From Siphonodentalium dalli (taxonomy: Eukaryota; Mollusca; Scaphopoda; Gadilida; Siphonodentaliidae), in the NCBI GenBank assembly GCA_032622095.1, contig CP136061.1, positions 185,696,369 to 185,760,368 on the forward strand: a stretch of DNA of 64,000 nucleotides, given 5' to 3'. This document shows, piece after piece, positions 39,901 through 53,252 of the stretch; the stretch's first letter is position 1, and each line of letters begins with the position of its first letter. The notes beneath the pieces were generated by a model, which worked only from the letters and a program-made list of their open reading frames with translations, ran no database searches and was not told the DNA's origin. A program made the translations under genes and the position numbers.

Positions 39901-42900
39901 CTTCTCCCTAAAATGTTCCACTTTTCCATTTTTTCTCCCAGGGAGAAGTGACCTCTCATTTTTATGTTTACCCATACGATAGTATGGTAAACATAGTGTC
40001 GTTGTCCGGATTGACCACTCGTCGTTAGTCCGTTTGTCTGTCTGTCTGTCTGGCTGTCTGTAGACACTTTACGCATGGTGCGATAACTCGAACATTTTAT
40101 ATCTGATCGGAACCAAATTTTGTATATGAATTTCTCAGCACCAAATACAGATCGAGTTCGAATATGGGTTCGATCCGATTTTTTTTACGGAGTTATGGCC
40201 CTTTTTCGACTTAGAATTCATGCATGCTACCATAACTGAAAAAAAATCAGAATAAAATTTGGTATGCAAGTTTCTCGGACCAAAATACAGATCGAGTTTG
40301 AATATGGGATTGATCCGATATTTTTTAAAGGAGTTATGGCCCTTTGATATAGAATTTCTGCATATTTTGATAAATCAACCATTTTTCAACTGATAAGAAC
40401 CAAATTTGGTATGTGAGTTTATCAACTCAAAATACAGATCGAGTTTGAATATGGGTCAGATCCTGTTTTTTATACCAGAATTATGGCCCCTTTTAACTAA
40501 GAATTGAACAGATTTGAGATTTGCTTACACTATATAACTGTAGCAGCTTACAATTGTGGTATTAGTAAGAGAGACTAGAGATAATCTCTATTATTGATAC
40601 CTGGTAATGAAATCTGATACTCACTGCTGCACTTTAATAGCTATCTGTTGTTTATTGCATTTCCATAGTGTGTGGAGAGTGACTTCTCAGGATTTATCAA
40701 CTCCAACATAGCTCTCTGGTCTTGCATGGATTTTGGGATTAATATTAACCCATTCCATAGACACATGATATCTGATAGGCAGATATTAAATTATATCTTT
40801 CACTTTGAGCCAGGTTCAGTAAGGATTTCTAAAAACATTAGAGGAAATGTCTTATTTTGAAATTCCCTCTATTGCATTTTGGGTGCAGGATAATAATTAT
40901 GTTGCTTGTATTCTTGAGACTGACTTATTGTGTGGGCTTCTAAATCCATATACATGCATTTATAGACTATTTTGATCAGTTCATTAGTGTGATTAAGATC
41001 AACCCCTTGCTATCTCATTTAATAACTCAAATATTTGTCATTGATTATATTATATTTCAAGTCATAGTTTATGATAACACACCCCTAACCTGTACAGAGA
41101 GGTTCATTTGGTTTAAATTGCTTTAAAATATTAACAAAATTAACCCACCCATTCCATAGACATACAGTATGCTATCCAATGTAATAAATCTAATATCTTC
41201 AATCTCATATCCCTGGTGACCTCTAGTTATCTCATAATTATGCATTAAAGTATGTTATATCCAATCATTATCAATCATATTTTACGAATTTTTTTAAATA
41301 GTATATCTTTAACTGTTATGTATGGTTCTTCTGCCTGACTATGGACTGATCTCTATAAGACTATATATCTATTTTAAACTGACTAAATAGGTTGGAATCA
41401 AATGCCATATCCATGTTCATATGGAAGGTGCCCAATAAGTCTTATGCCACTTGTGAACTTAAAGGTACTCAATCCGATTTGATGGTCCCCATATCATCAG
41501 ATTCCAACAACAACAGTTTTTTTTAAATTCCGCTTCTGTTATCAGAATCAATTAATTGCCCAAAAATAATGCTAATCACAGTCCACTTTAGTATAAAATT
41601 GCCCAAAATCTGTTGTTTATCAACATTTTGTACAATGAAATTTTGCTACTTTGTCATTTATCTGACACAAAAAAAACAATTGATTTTAGAGTTATCCATC
41701 TTCATCAACTTTCATACGGCCACTAAATATTCCAGGTGGTTAAAGATAATAGATTTAAAAAATTGATATCTGCTTTCTCTGAGCTTTGAGGAATGGGTTC
41801 CTCGATTTGAATAAAATATTTTTTACCCCTGAAGCCAAATAAAAAGTAACTGAGGGGTGCTTAATCGGATCGAGTAGCTTTAATAGTAAGGTGTGAATTG
41901 TTGAAAAGGTTGGTGTAAAAATAGCTAATATGAAAATAGCTAATCGTTATCGCCAAGGTATGTGTTAAACATCTGCCGATCGTGATCGGCCTCTCGTTCA
42001 GAATGCATATGTCCCAACAGCATTTAAAAGTATATTTACTGATTATAATGGTGTTCTTGCTCACTATATTGGTTTTAAATGGACTCTTGTGTTGTATAAT
42101 ACTTATCTTCATCCCAAAATAACTATTCTCTGATTCAATAATTGGATCATAGAAGGATGATTTTGGTTGAAAATTGAACATCAGCATTTGTTACTTTTCA
42201 CTGATAACAGTCCACTTCTTCCTAATAACCAAACAGTGAGAAGTGACTTCTCCCAATTTGAAAAATCTGGGTTGGTTCCTGCATTCCACCAATAAATGAA
42301 AGAGCTGTGGCCTAGGAGTGTGCACTAAGAGATAGAACATCAGGCACTTCAGGCACTTCCAAGATTTATTCCGCTTTCCATAAGGTCCAGTCATTTTATG
42401 TGATGTAATAAATGCAGCAAACTCCTCTAAGTAGTCTTCATATTCACATTCATACGTTGTCGGTAGGTATAATCAGTATCTTAAGTTCTATATTGGGACC
42501 TCCAGTGGATCAGTTGGTAAGGTGCATAGCATTTATGGCATCCGAGCCTGTAAATAGTGTGTCATTTGCAGAACGAGGTGTCCAGAGGGTGTTTTAGTGA
42601 TGCTATCCTGCACAGTAGACTATCATTACCAAATTTAGCCTCTGGGAATCTCATTCTGCTTAAGCCTCAACTGCTATGGGAGAATTATGATCAGATTGAA
42701 GTTCACCAGTTGAAGTTGGTGATGTTCACCCATTGGTCACCTCCATTATACATTTTATCTTCTGCAAATTAGGGGATATTGAAAAAAGTAGCTAAAAACA
42801 ATGTTAATTTGAGACTATAGATACTTCCCAGAAGCAGAATGAGGTTCCCAGAGGGTGAATTTGGTGATGCTAGCCCACTGCGGGACAGCATTGCTAAATT

Positions 42901-45900
42901 TACCCTTTGGGAACCTCATTCTGCAAATGACAGACACACACTATTTGCAGGCTTGATGGCATCCAGTGATGGCAAAGTTGGTTTGATTTTTATGTACCCA
43001 TACCATTGTATGATACACATTGTGTCAATGTCTGGATTTACCACTCGTCATCCATCCATCTGTCCGTCCATCCATCCATTTATCTGTAGACAATTTACGC
43101 ATGGTGCAATAACTCAAACAATTTTTTATCTAATCGAAACCACATTTTGTATATGTGTGTCTCAGCCCAAAACACATATCAAGATCAAATATGGTTTGAT
43201 CCAAGTTTTTTTTTTTATGGAGTTATGGCCCTTTTTCGGCTTCGAATTCACTCATGCTGAGATTAACTCCAAAAAAAATTATCTGATCGAAAACAAATTT
43301 GATATGTGAGTTTCTCAGCCCAGAATACTGATCGAGTTTGAATGTGGGTTTGATCTGATTGTTTCAATCTTCCAAGATTAACATTGAATGTTATGGATTT
43401 TAGCGTTCAAGCTGAAAATAGCTAATCACTATCGCCAAAGTATGAGTTAAACATCTGATCGGCCTCTCGTTCCTTCAATAATAGAACTGAACTATAATAT
43501 CTGTACAAACTAATCAGTTGTATCTTGCTGTTTTCAAGTGGATATTGAGTTTGGTTGATATTGAGTTTATGACATGTGCTTGTTGTTCTCTGTTTCTCGT
43601 AGGCAGCACAGTCCAAATTAAAGAAGGCTCCTCTTGTTGACACAACAGAATTCACTCAACCACCAACTCCCATGAACCCACGCATTGAAAACAAAATGCA
43701 TAGGATTGATATGGCAAACAAGGAAGAACATAAGCTAAATAACAAAGCTGAGAAGATACATCAAGAAAACCTCAGGAATTTCTCCCAGAGCAAATCTGAT
43801 AAAGAGGTGAGTGGATAAAGCCACATATAGTGTTCAACCTTTATTATATGACTATCGTCTTTCTCTCCCAAACACCATTCTAATAAACCATTCCATGACT
43901 GGAGCTTCATGAAATTTTGTGAAAACTCTGTGCCAATGCGAGTCTCCCATTAGACCCCTGTGAATCGGAAATTTGCCAACCGAACCGAATCTCGAATCAA
44001 ATCGGTTGTCCGATGTCGACATCAACTTCGAATCCGAATCAAATCGGACAAGCACTGAACAGAGAAAATCATAGCTGACCATCAAATATCCTTCTAATTA
44101 TTGTTCACTTATTTTCATAAAATCTGAGACTTTTTTAGTTCACCTGAGACGAAGTCTCCGGTGGAGCTATAGTCATCACTTCTTGTCCGTCGTCCATCGA
44201 GCCGTCCGTCCGTTGTCCATCCGTCCGTCCGTCAACAATTGTTTGAACATCTTCTCCTGTGGAACCGTTAGACCGAATTGATTCATATTTGGTGTGGATG
44301 TTCCCTAGGTGACTCTCATTCAGATTTGTTCAAATGAGGTCACTGGGTCAAATAGTTGTGAAACCAGGGCCATAACTCTATTCCTCTATAGTAATTCTTA
44401 CAACGACTTCTTGTCCAGAACCATTGGGCCGATTTAGCTAATATTTGGTATGGAGGGTCCTTGGGTGACTGGTGTTCAGATTTGTTCAAATGAGGTCACC
44501 CGGTCAATTAGTTGAGAAACCAGGGCCATGACTCATAGTAATTCTTAGAATGACTTCTTCTCAATAAATATTGGGCTGATTTAGCTTATATTTGGTACGG
44601 AGGGACTTTGGGTGACTGGGGTTCAGATTTGTTCAAATGGGGTCATTGGGTCAAATAGGGGCAGAGCCAGGGACATAACTCTAAAAAAAATAAAATTTTT
44701 GCATTTTGACCTTGATTTATTTTTAGACACATCACAGCTAGCAAACCGCACCCACCCCAACCCCACCTCCTGTCCCTGCCGCACCATGCTGTACCATACC
44801 ATATTATCTCTGCCTAGTTCACCCCATTAAAATCCTTGTTTTGATCACAGCTGTAGGAGTAAAGCAAAGCTGTTTGTGCAGTCGTTAAAACCTAATTATC
44901 TAAATGTCAACACCTCTCCTCAAGACATACTGCTGGCTGATAGTGGTTTCATGAATGGAATTTAATCCCAGAGAATGCAATGGCTTTCAAGGTCATGGGA
45001 ATTTTGTTAAGCTAATGTGGTCAGGCATTCAAATAAATCATGTATGTCATATTCTCCCAGGGATGTCCCCACAGTGTTGGGGGGGGGGGGTGGTTGACAG
45101 ATTTGTTCAATGAAATGTAATTTTGAAGCTCACCTGAGACAAGCTATAGTCATCACTTCTCATCTGTAACCTGTTCATCTGTCTCCGTCCATCCATCCAA
45201 TTCTTTGAACATCTTCTCTAGATCATAAGACTGAATGGGTTCATATTTGATGTGGATGTTCCCTAGGTGACTCACATTCAGATTTGTTCAAATGAGGTCT
45301 CTGTCAAATGGTTGTGAAGCCAGGGCCATAACTCTTGCCCTCCATAGTAATTCTTAAAAATCAGGTTGAATGGGTTCATATTTAGTATGAAGGATCCTTT
45401 GGTGACTGTAGTTCAGATTTGTTCAAATGGGGTCACCTGGTCAAATAGGGGCCAAGCAAAGGACAGTTTTCCTCTTAATATGCTTCCTTCACACGGACCA
45501 TCAGGTTTATTTTACTGATTTTAGTATGAAGGTTTTTTTGGTGTCTGGGATTCAAATTTATTCAGATGGGGTCACCAGGTTAAATAGGGTGGGACCAGGG
45601 ACATAACTGTATGTCTCTATAGTAATACTTAAAATGTCTTCTCAAGAGAGGTTGGACTATTTAGCTTACATATAGTATGGAGGATCCTTTAGTGACTGAG
45701 ATTCAGATTTGTTAACATGAGGTCAACCTGTTAAGAAATGACGGGGCTATGGGGACTTAAGACTTTTGTGTCTAATAAAATCATTAAAATACAAAATTCA
45801 TTAAAACATCTATTTTGGAACTACCTGACTGATTAATCTGACATACATATAGTGTTTTTGTGTCCATGGATAATTGGGCTTTAAACATGTCTAAATGGTT

Positions 45901-48900
45901 TTATAAAAAGGCGCTTGTGAGATTGGAAATTTCCAACAATTGAGAAAGTTTGAGATGTCGGTTGTGAAATTCCAACCTAAGACTTGGGAGTCTGGAGCCC
46001 GTCGGGAGGGGACATGTTGAGCTGGAAGAGGAGGGGGGGGGGGGGGGGTGATCAGTAGTGTACAGTTGGTAATTTAAAGGTAGATATTCACTGATCTACA
46101 TACATGAAGCCTCTCTAGCCACATATCTTGTTTAGATCTAATTCTTTTAAAGTGATTATGAAAAGTTCTGACTGCTGTGGTTTCCAGAGTCCCAGTCTTA
46201 TAAGTCTTTGCAGTCTGGTGAGCGACCCCACAGTCTTTGACTGTCTTGTTTCAAATATGAAACAAAGAACCAAGACACAGTTCGCAGACAAACATTTTGC
46301 GACTGACATTGTTCTCAACTTTATTTTTGAATGAAATTGGAGACTATATATCACTGAGTATAACATGCGACATGTTCAGCACCTTTACCACTATAAATGA
46401 ATAAACACTACTGAAGATACACTACTCGACTACTCTAATATAATGTGTATATGTATCAGTGTTTATTAATTAATTTGATAGTCATAAACGACTATGACTA
46501 TATTTCGATGATTTCAGAACTGATGTACATGCTGCATCATAAACAATGGCATGCATATCAATGTGCATGACCCGCCGCATCAGTACCCACCAATATGCCG
46601 GTGATTTTCGTACACAAATATCTGCCAAGTACGATAATCCGAGAAGTTGCGTTTGCAGTACCTGGATGGGCAACTTGTAATAATGCATTCCGTTTGATGG
46701 GAGATAACTCTATATAATCACCATGTGCATTTTATCCCTGAATTTATAATAAAAGTTTGCATTACCCGGCATTCTTTTCCATCAGAATGCATTTATGTGA
46801 GGGACCATCTTAGCATGTTAATAAATAGGTGGATCATTGGATATTAACAGTATGGCGGAATAAAAATGTAATAATATGCCGATTCGAAAATATACGAATC
46901 TGAGAGCCAATTCGGTATTGATCCCGAATCTGGTCACCGATGTCGACACCGAATCGAATATTTGAAGCTTTGCAGGGCCCTATCTCCCATTTACCTTTAC
47001 CTTGTAAGCCAGTGCATTCTCTTATATATGGGAGACTCACATATATAAGAGAATGCACTGGCACAGGGTCTTTAATGCTGAACCGGCGGTCCTCTCATAA
47101 TGTCAATGACTCGGATCAGTCACAGTTTGCTCCGAAGTAAAGTTAGAGTTTGATCTGATCTGATGTGTGTGCTCGATTATCTGACCACACGCAATATAAG
47201 GCCATGCGATCTGGAGTTTCACTTTGATTCAAAACTCAAATCGAAGCAGGCAACATATTCAAATATGCATCTCGAATCGAATCGTTGTCTCTAGTGTTTG
47301 AATCCATCTGCACACCCTGCAGCCCACATTTGAAACAAACAAATAAACAAAGCCAACTCCCCCAAAAAAGCCATCTTTTTCAGGGGGACTTGGGATCTTT
47401 TATTCTTATCATTCTATTGACTGCTTAGCATAACATTAAGGCCTCTCTAAATTGAGCTAGACTGTCAATGAAACTTTTATTTACACTATTTTTTAGAAAG
47501 TATTTGATGGAAAGAAGTCTTCTCCTATGAAATCTCAGAATATCAGCTCTCATCAGAACAAATTTGCTTCCAAGACATACAAAATCGACAAGTACACTAA
47601 CAATATTATTCCCAGAGATCAGTCGCCAGGGAAACCAATTAGAACGGAAGGGTCTCCTGTCGTTTCTAGGAAAACTAGGCAGATCGAATCAATAGAGAAA
47701 CCCCAACAGAGCTCACCAACGAAGCTAACCAATAAGGACAACACAGTGAGTTGTATTAGCATATTTTTCTCCAAATAGAGAGCATGAATACTATGTTTTA
47801 AGATGCCTGGTCCAAATGAGGGCCCTGTATCATCAAGTTACAACACAACAATGATACCTTACCAATAGCTGCTTCAGTGATCTGATTTTGTTTTTGGCAG
47901 TTTGAATGGCTGGCAAGTGTCTTTGACAAATTGTATGAATGCTCACTCCTAGTTTGAATAGGAATTTTCCAACACATGTCACCATAATGTAAACAAACTT
48001 CTAACTGCATGCCATAATTTTTTTATTTTCATATTTTTAAACTCATATCCGATCACCGAAGCCAAGGGTAATCTTAAAATTGCCTGATCTCTCGATATCT
48101 CATGACTTTGACTGTATGTCTGGATAAATTTCGCGACAGAATCCAGTGCTCACCTGAGATGGATTTCTGTACTCAAACCAATTTTTTTTACTTCCAAAGT
48201 CGAATAATTAGTAATTTTTGTGTGTCAAATCAGACTTACGTTCCATACGCATCTCGTTAATGTAAAATGACGTACATGACGTTCGCCTCAACCATGAAAC
48301 CGGAACTATAAAATAGAAGCATCATCACACATGACAAAACACACCCTCTATGTGCCTAAATAAACCTTCTAAGCCTGTATTTTTAATGCACGGATTCTAG
48401 GACGCGAAGCGTGTAATAAACACAGAACGACACTATGTGTAAATGGGTTTGTCGATATGGCACTCGTGCTGTCGCGGAAGGATAGAACTCGAGGCGCAAA
48501 CACCTCTCGTTCTATCCTTCTGCGACAGCAATCGTGCCGTATCAACAAACCCATTTGCACATTGTGTCGTTCTGTGTATGTATTACATGATTCTCAGGAT
48601 AAAGTTACATCTATCTTTTAAGTTAATAATAAATGCTCTTTATTGCTAATTGTTAGTTCCTCTCTAAGTCATTTGAGGACAAAACATCTATCCCGTGACA
48701 TTCCCCATGTTATTTTTCTTTTGTGCAGAATTTTCCCCACATATCGTATGGGCTAATAAGAAATGCTCTTTAGTGATCAGATAATTTCTTAGTCCCTCTT
48801 TAAGTCATCTGAGGTCAAATGCGACTATCCCATTACAATCCCCTGGTCAAGTGACCCATCATTACTAATTTTCCTACATATCTAATTTCTTAGTACCTCT

Positions 48901-51900
48901 TTAAGTCATCTGAGGTCAAATGCGACTATCCCATTACAATCCCCTGGTCAGGTGACCCATCATTACCAATTTTCCTACATATCTTCTCATGACACTCTAT
49001 GGATCAATTTATCCCTGTGTTTTAATTTTCACCGACCAGATTGCAACCATTTTGGGTACATAATTAATTATTTAGTTAAATTATTATTTGCGCCCCTTTA
49101 AGACATCTGAGGTTAACGGGACATATCTAATAAGATTCCCCGGGTCAAATTACCCATATGTAAAAATGTTCAGCTCTGATGATCCAACCGTTGGGTCGCC
49201 TCTAGCCAAAATATATATATATTTATTATTAGTGCCCTTTTAAGAAATCTGAGGTGAACGGGACCTATCTAATAATGCTCCCCAGGTCAAATTACCCATA
49301 TATTCAAATTTTCAGCTCTGGTGGTCGAGCCGTTTTGTCGCCTTTAAGCGAATGAACAAACAAACAAAATTTATTTTATCAGTATATCGGTTTATATAGT
49401 TTGTTATTTAAAACACTACTTATCAATTCTCATCAGCTACTCTAACTGACCACCATTACATATGGTGCAAATCTCTAGCCTTGTTTATGTCTCTCTGTTG
49501 TATGTTATGTTTTTGGATATTTCAGGCAAACAGAGCTATGCTGTATAAGGCAGGGCTGGGAGGATTCAAACAGTCAAAAAAGCTTTCTGAGTACAACAAA
49601 CAGTTTACATGGAAGGAGGCAATTCCAGACTCACCGGTCTTAGCAGCAGCCCAGGTTCTTAACATTGGCTTTATCACATATACCAATATCCAAAATATTT
49701 ATCCAGATATATTTACCCTTTCATGATGGGAGCTGCTCTGGTGCAACATTAAACATCCCATGCCAGTAGGGAACTCCCATAGGGGGCCTCGCATATATAA
49801 GAGATTCCAAGGTAAATATTGTTAGACCAATGTATTCTCTTATATATGCAAGGCTCCCTATGGGAACATATTAAGAGAATGCATTAGCACAGTGTTTATA
49901 AAAATGTTCAGGAAGCTCCAGTCAGGGAAGGCTTAAAGAAAAGGCTAAATCGTATTTATTAAATTTATTAGCTGTTTTCAAATTTCTGCACATAAGATAT
50001 TCAAAAGTTTCACCATTTCAGGGAAAGGTTAACATGGAATGATCTTTCTGTTCCACCATGAAGAGAAAAGGAATCCTTTTCTTTCTGAGACAATCAATTC
50101 TGTGACTTCCATGTGTCTTTCTGAGATGTTTTGAGTCCATTCAATCATTCATTTATCAAGCAACTTTGATGATCACCGATGGCAACAAAAGCTATAGGAT
50201 GCCATTTTTAATCTGAAACTTGAATTATGAGTTGGTTTAAGGTCTAAATGGTTTTATTCTCTTTGCAGGTTGTTTATAAAAGTAACCCTAATCTGGTTCC
50301 CAGTAAATCAGCTGTAATACCTAAAACCACTGAGTATTCAGCTCAGTTCAAATCCTTCGATGATCAACAGCTACAACATGCACTTAGAGATGAGGTCCGG
50401 AACATGAAAAAACAAGCTAAGGTGAGTTATTATTCACAAAATATTGTTAAAATAGCGTTAAAGCCATTATCACATTCTTAATTATTGAGGTAATTAAGAT
50501 AATTGTGTGCTTTCTGGTAACATCATTTCATGCCAAATAATTCTTCTATCATGATTATTAATTTTTGTCAAATTAGCCAGTGTAATTAATAAATAGCTTG
50601 TAGTTCAATAAAAAAAAAATTCAGTTACAATAGAGCCCTGCAAAGCTTCGAGCATTCCATTCAAATTAAAAAAAATGTCATGAAGCTTTGATTCAATTCG
50701 ATTCGATACTTGATGATTTGAAAATATTGAATTGTCTCCATTCTCATGGTTGGTACTTTCTCCTCCTGAAAGAACATTTTCAACCATGGTATGGGTAATA
50801 AAAGTTGCAGTTAGCATAAAGTTCAGTTTTAGAGCCCAATTTTAGAATAACTGTACGGTAACAAGCCCGTAGCCAAGGGGGTTCGTACCCTTCGAACGAA
50901 CGGCCCTTCTGCCTGCATGTGCCCGGTGGTGGTAATTGCCATTCGCCGTTCGGGTGAACGTGTCATGTGCAGCAGTTGACCAAACGGCAAAATTTTGCTG
51001 AGTGGGACCTCCCTTCGAACAAACGATGTATATATGTATGTATATAGATATAGTCATATACTACATGCATGCTTAGTTTGAATAGAGACTGGTGCACACA
51101 AATTCAACACATATAGACCGCCAACACATGTCGGTATAAAGCTGCTTTCACTGACATGCTGCTGATGCATGCGGCTATCGGGTTATATAGGCAGAACGTT
51201 TCAAACCATACATATATATCACTGGGGACGCTGTACACGCTGTTAAGCGCAACGTTTTGAAATCAGATGCGTCTAACTGCATCAGCTGCAGGTATGTGAA
51301 AGCAGCTTAAGGCTCCGGAATTCGACCTGCATGTGGTTCATCAACATAACCAACTAAAAGTAGCCTGCCGGAATCACTGGATATAAACACCCATACATAC
51401 AGCGAAAGGGTGTCGTGTAAAGCGTATACTCGGGGCAGAGGCAGGTACACGAAAATACTACAGAGTGCCAATTAAGCTATGTCCATCAACCTTGGTAAAA
51501 TCTGTTCAAAATATCATGCCCGACATAACAATAGTTGGAAATGTCACACGAATCAATAGCTTAAAATCGATTTCGTAGATCGATTTTCCAACTATCTATT
51601 GGTGGGGAATATTTTGTTTTACATATTTACATATTTACATATTTTCCTACTTTTGACCATCAATTGGAAATTTTGCAACCTTATAGGGGGTGTCAGGTTT
51701 AAAGTTTCTAACATTTGGAAACATTGAGGCTACTCAATAGATACTAGGATTTTGTAATTTGTATGTTCAGATTTCAAAATTTTCTCACACAGCGCCGATC
51801 CATGGTCGGCCCAGTGTGTCCTGGTCCCTCCCATATGGTCAGTTAAAAACTTATAAATAACTTTTAAAAAATCGGGGGAGGTGATATTCTCTGCAGATAG

Positions 51901-53210
51901 ACTACTATAGATGTTAGGATTTAGAAATTTTCAGGTTCAGGTTACAAACTTGTCTGATACTGGTTCGATCCATGGTCAGGCCCAGTGGATTATGTTACTC
52001 CCCCATACACAAGACAATTGATTCATTTAGAACAGCTAGGCTATATAGATACCGTTCAGATCCAGGCCTGTGAGAGAAAACTTGGAAAAATCAAAGCTCA
52101 ACTTTTTTGTTTCAGGGCGGATCTAAAGTATGCCGTATTTTTCCAAAATTTTCCCCGGGGGAGAAACCCGGACTCCCCTCAATGCGATAGGGGACACTCC
52201 CTCTCGTCGCTTCACAGCTCGTGTCCAATGCCCTCATAATATATGACGAACTGTCTTTGCTAGTGGCTGGCTACAGACTTGGGTTAATAAAAAAAAACAA
52301 AAAAACAATGAACTATTTGGAGCTACAAGCGGGTTGTTATTAGGATGTTTTTCCATTTCTGGAAAATTCCGTTCAGGTTTCACTTATAAATTTTGCTGTA
52401 AATGCTTTGCATGATTGATGTAAACAAAAGTTTAATGAAATAAGATGTTTCTGGTGGGTGATAAGCTTATTAAAATTAGTGATATCAAAGTCTTGGACAG
52501 ACCTCCACTTCGTTTTTCTATGCTCCATAAAGCTGAGTTGATTCTTTTAACATTTTTGATTAAACACGAGCACGGGATGCTCATGTTCCGCAATCATTTG
52601 GCAAAACATAATAATTTTTCTCTGCATCGTCACTGCTGTGCAAAAGTTCAAGGGACAAGGTGTCCAGAATGAACTTGGAATAATGCTACCCTATCGATTT
52701 AAACCGTAGCTCATTCCAGCTAAACCTATCCTACATCTGTCGGGTGTCCCCCATATGCAGTATTTGAGTTTACTGTGTCCTTCTTGTGAAACAGTATTCA
52801 TTATCACTTGAACTGTTTACGTATGCAGACTTTGCTGGACTTATAGAATTTAGTAGTATATAATACGTAATTGTGACCGACGATTCGAGCAAAAATCAGT
52901 GACTTAATTATAACTGAAGACTGTTGTCGAACTTGGCCACAGCAATGATCAATGACATGGGAAATGCTGCAGCAACATTTGGAATCTAACATACCACAGC
53001 ATTATGTTTGCCTTGGGACATTTTTCCTAATTTTGAGGGCTGCTGAAAAAGGGTTATTTCTTATCATGCAATCCCAATTTTATTCAAAACATACACCTTC
53101 AGTCTTTCTATTAATTTAGCATACGTTTTTATGTTTACCCATACCATAGTATGGTAAACATAGTGTCGTTGCCCGGATTGACCACTCGTCGTTAGTCCGT
53201 CCGTCCGTCC

Positions 53211-53252
<42 letters not shown>

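Noticed and set aside
42412-42772. Overlapping plus frames near 42.4-42.8 kb as exons
   Set aside because: They coincide with the fold-back element and lack MDM1-compatible splice phases.
48369-48649. Matching frames on opposite strands as a conserved peptide
   Set aside because: The similarity results from the fold-back symmetry of the DNA.
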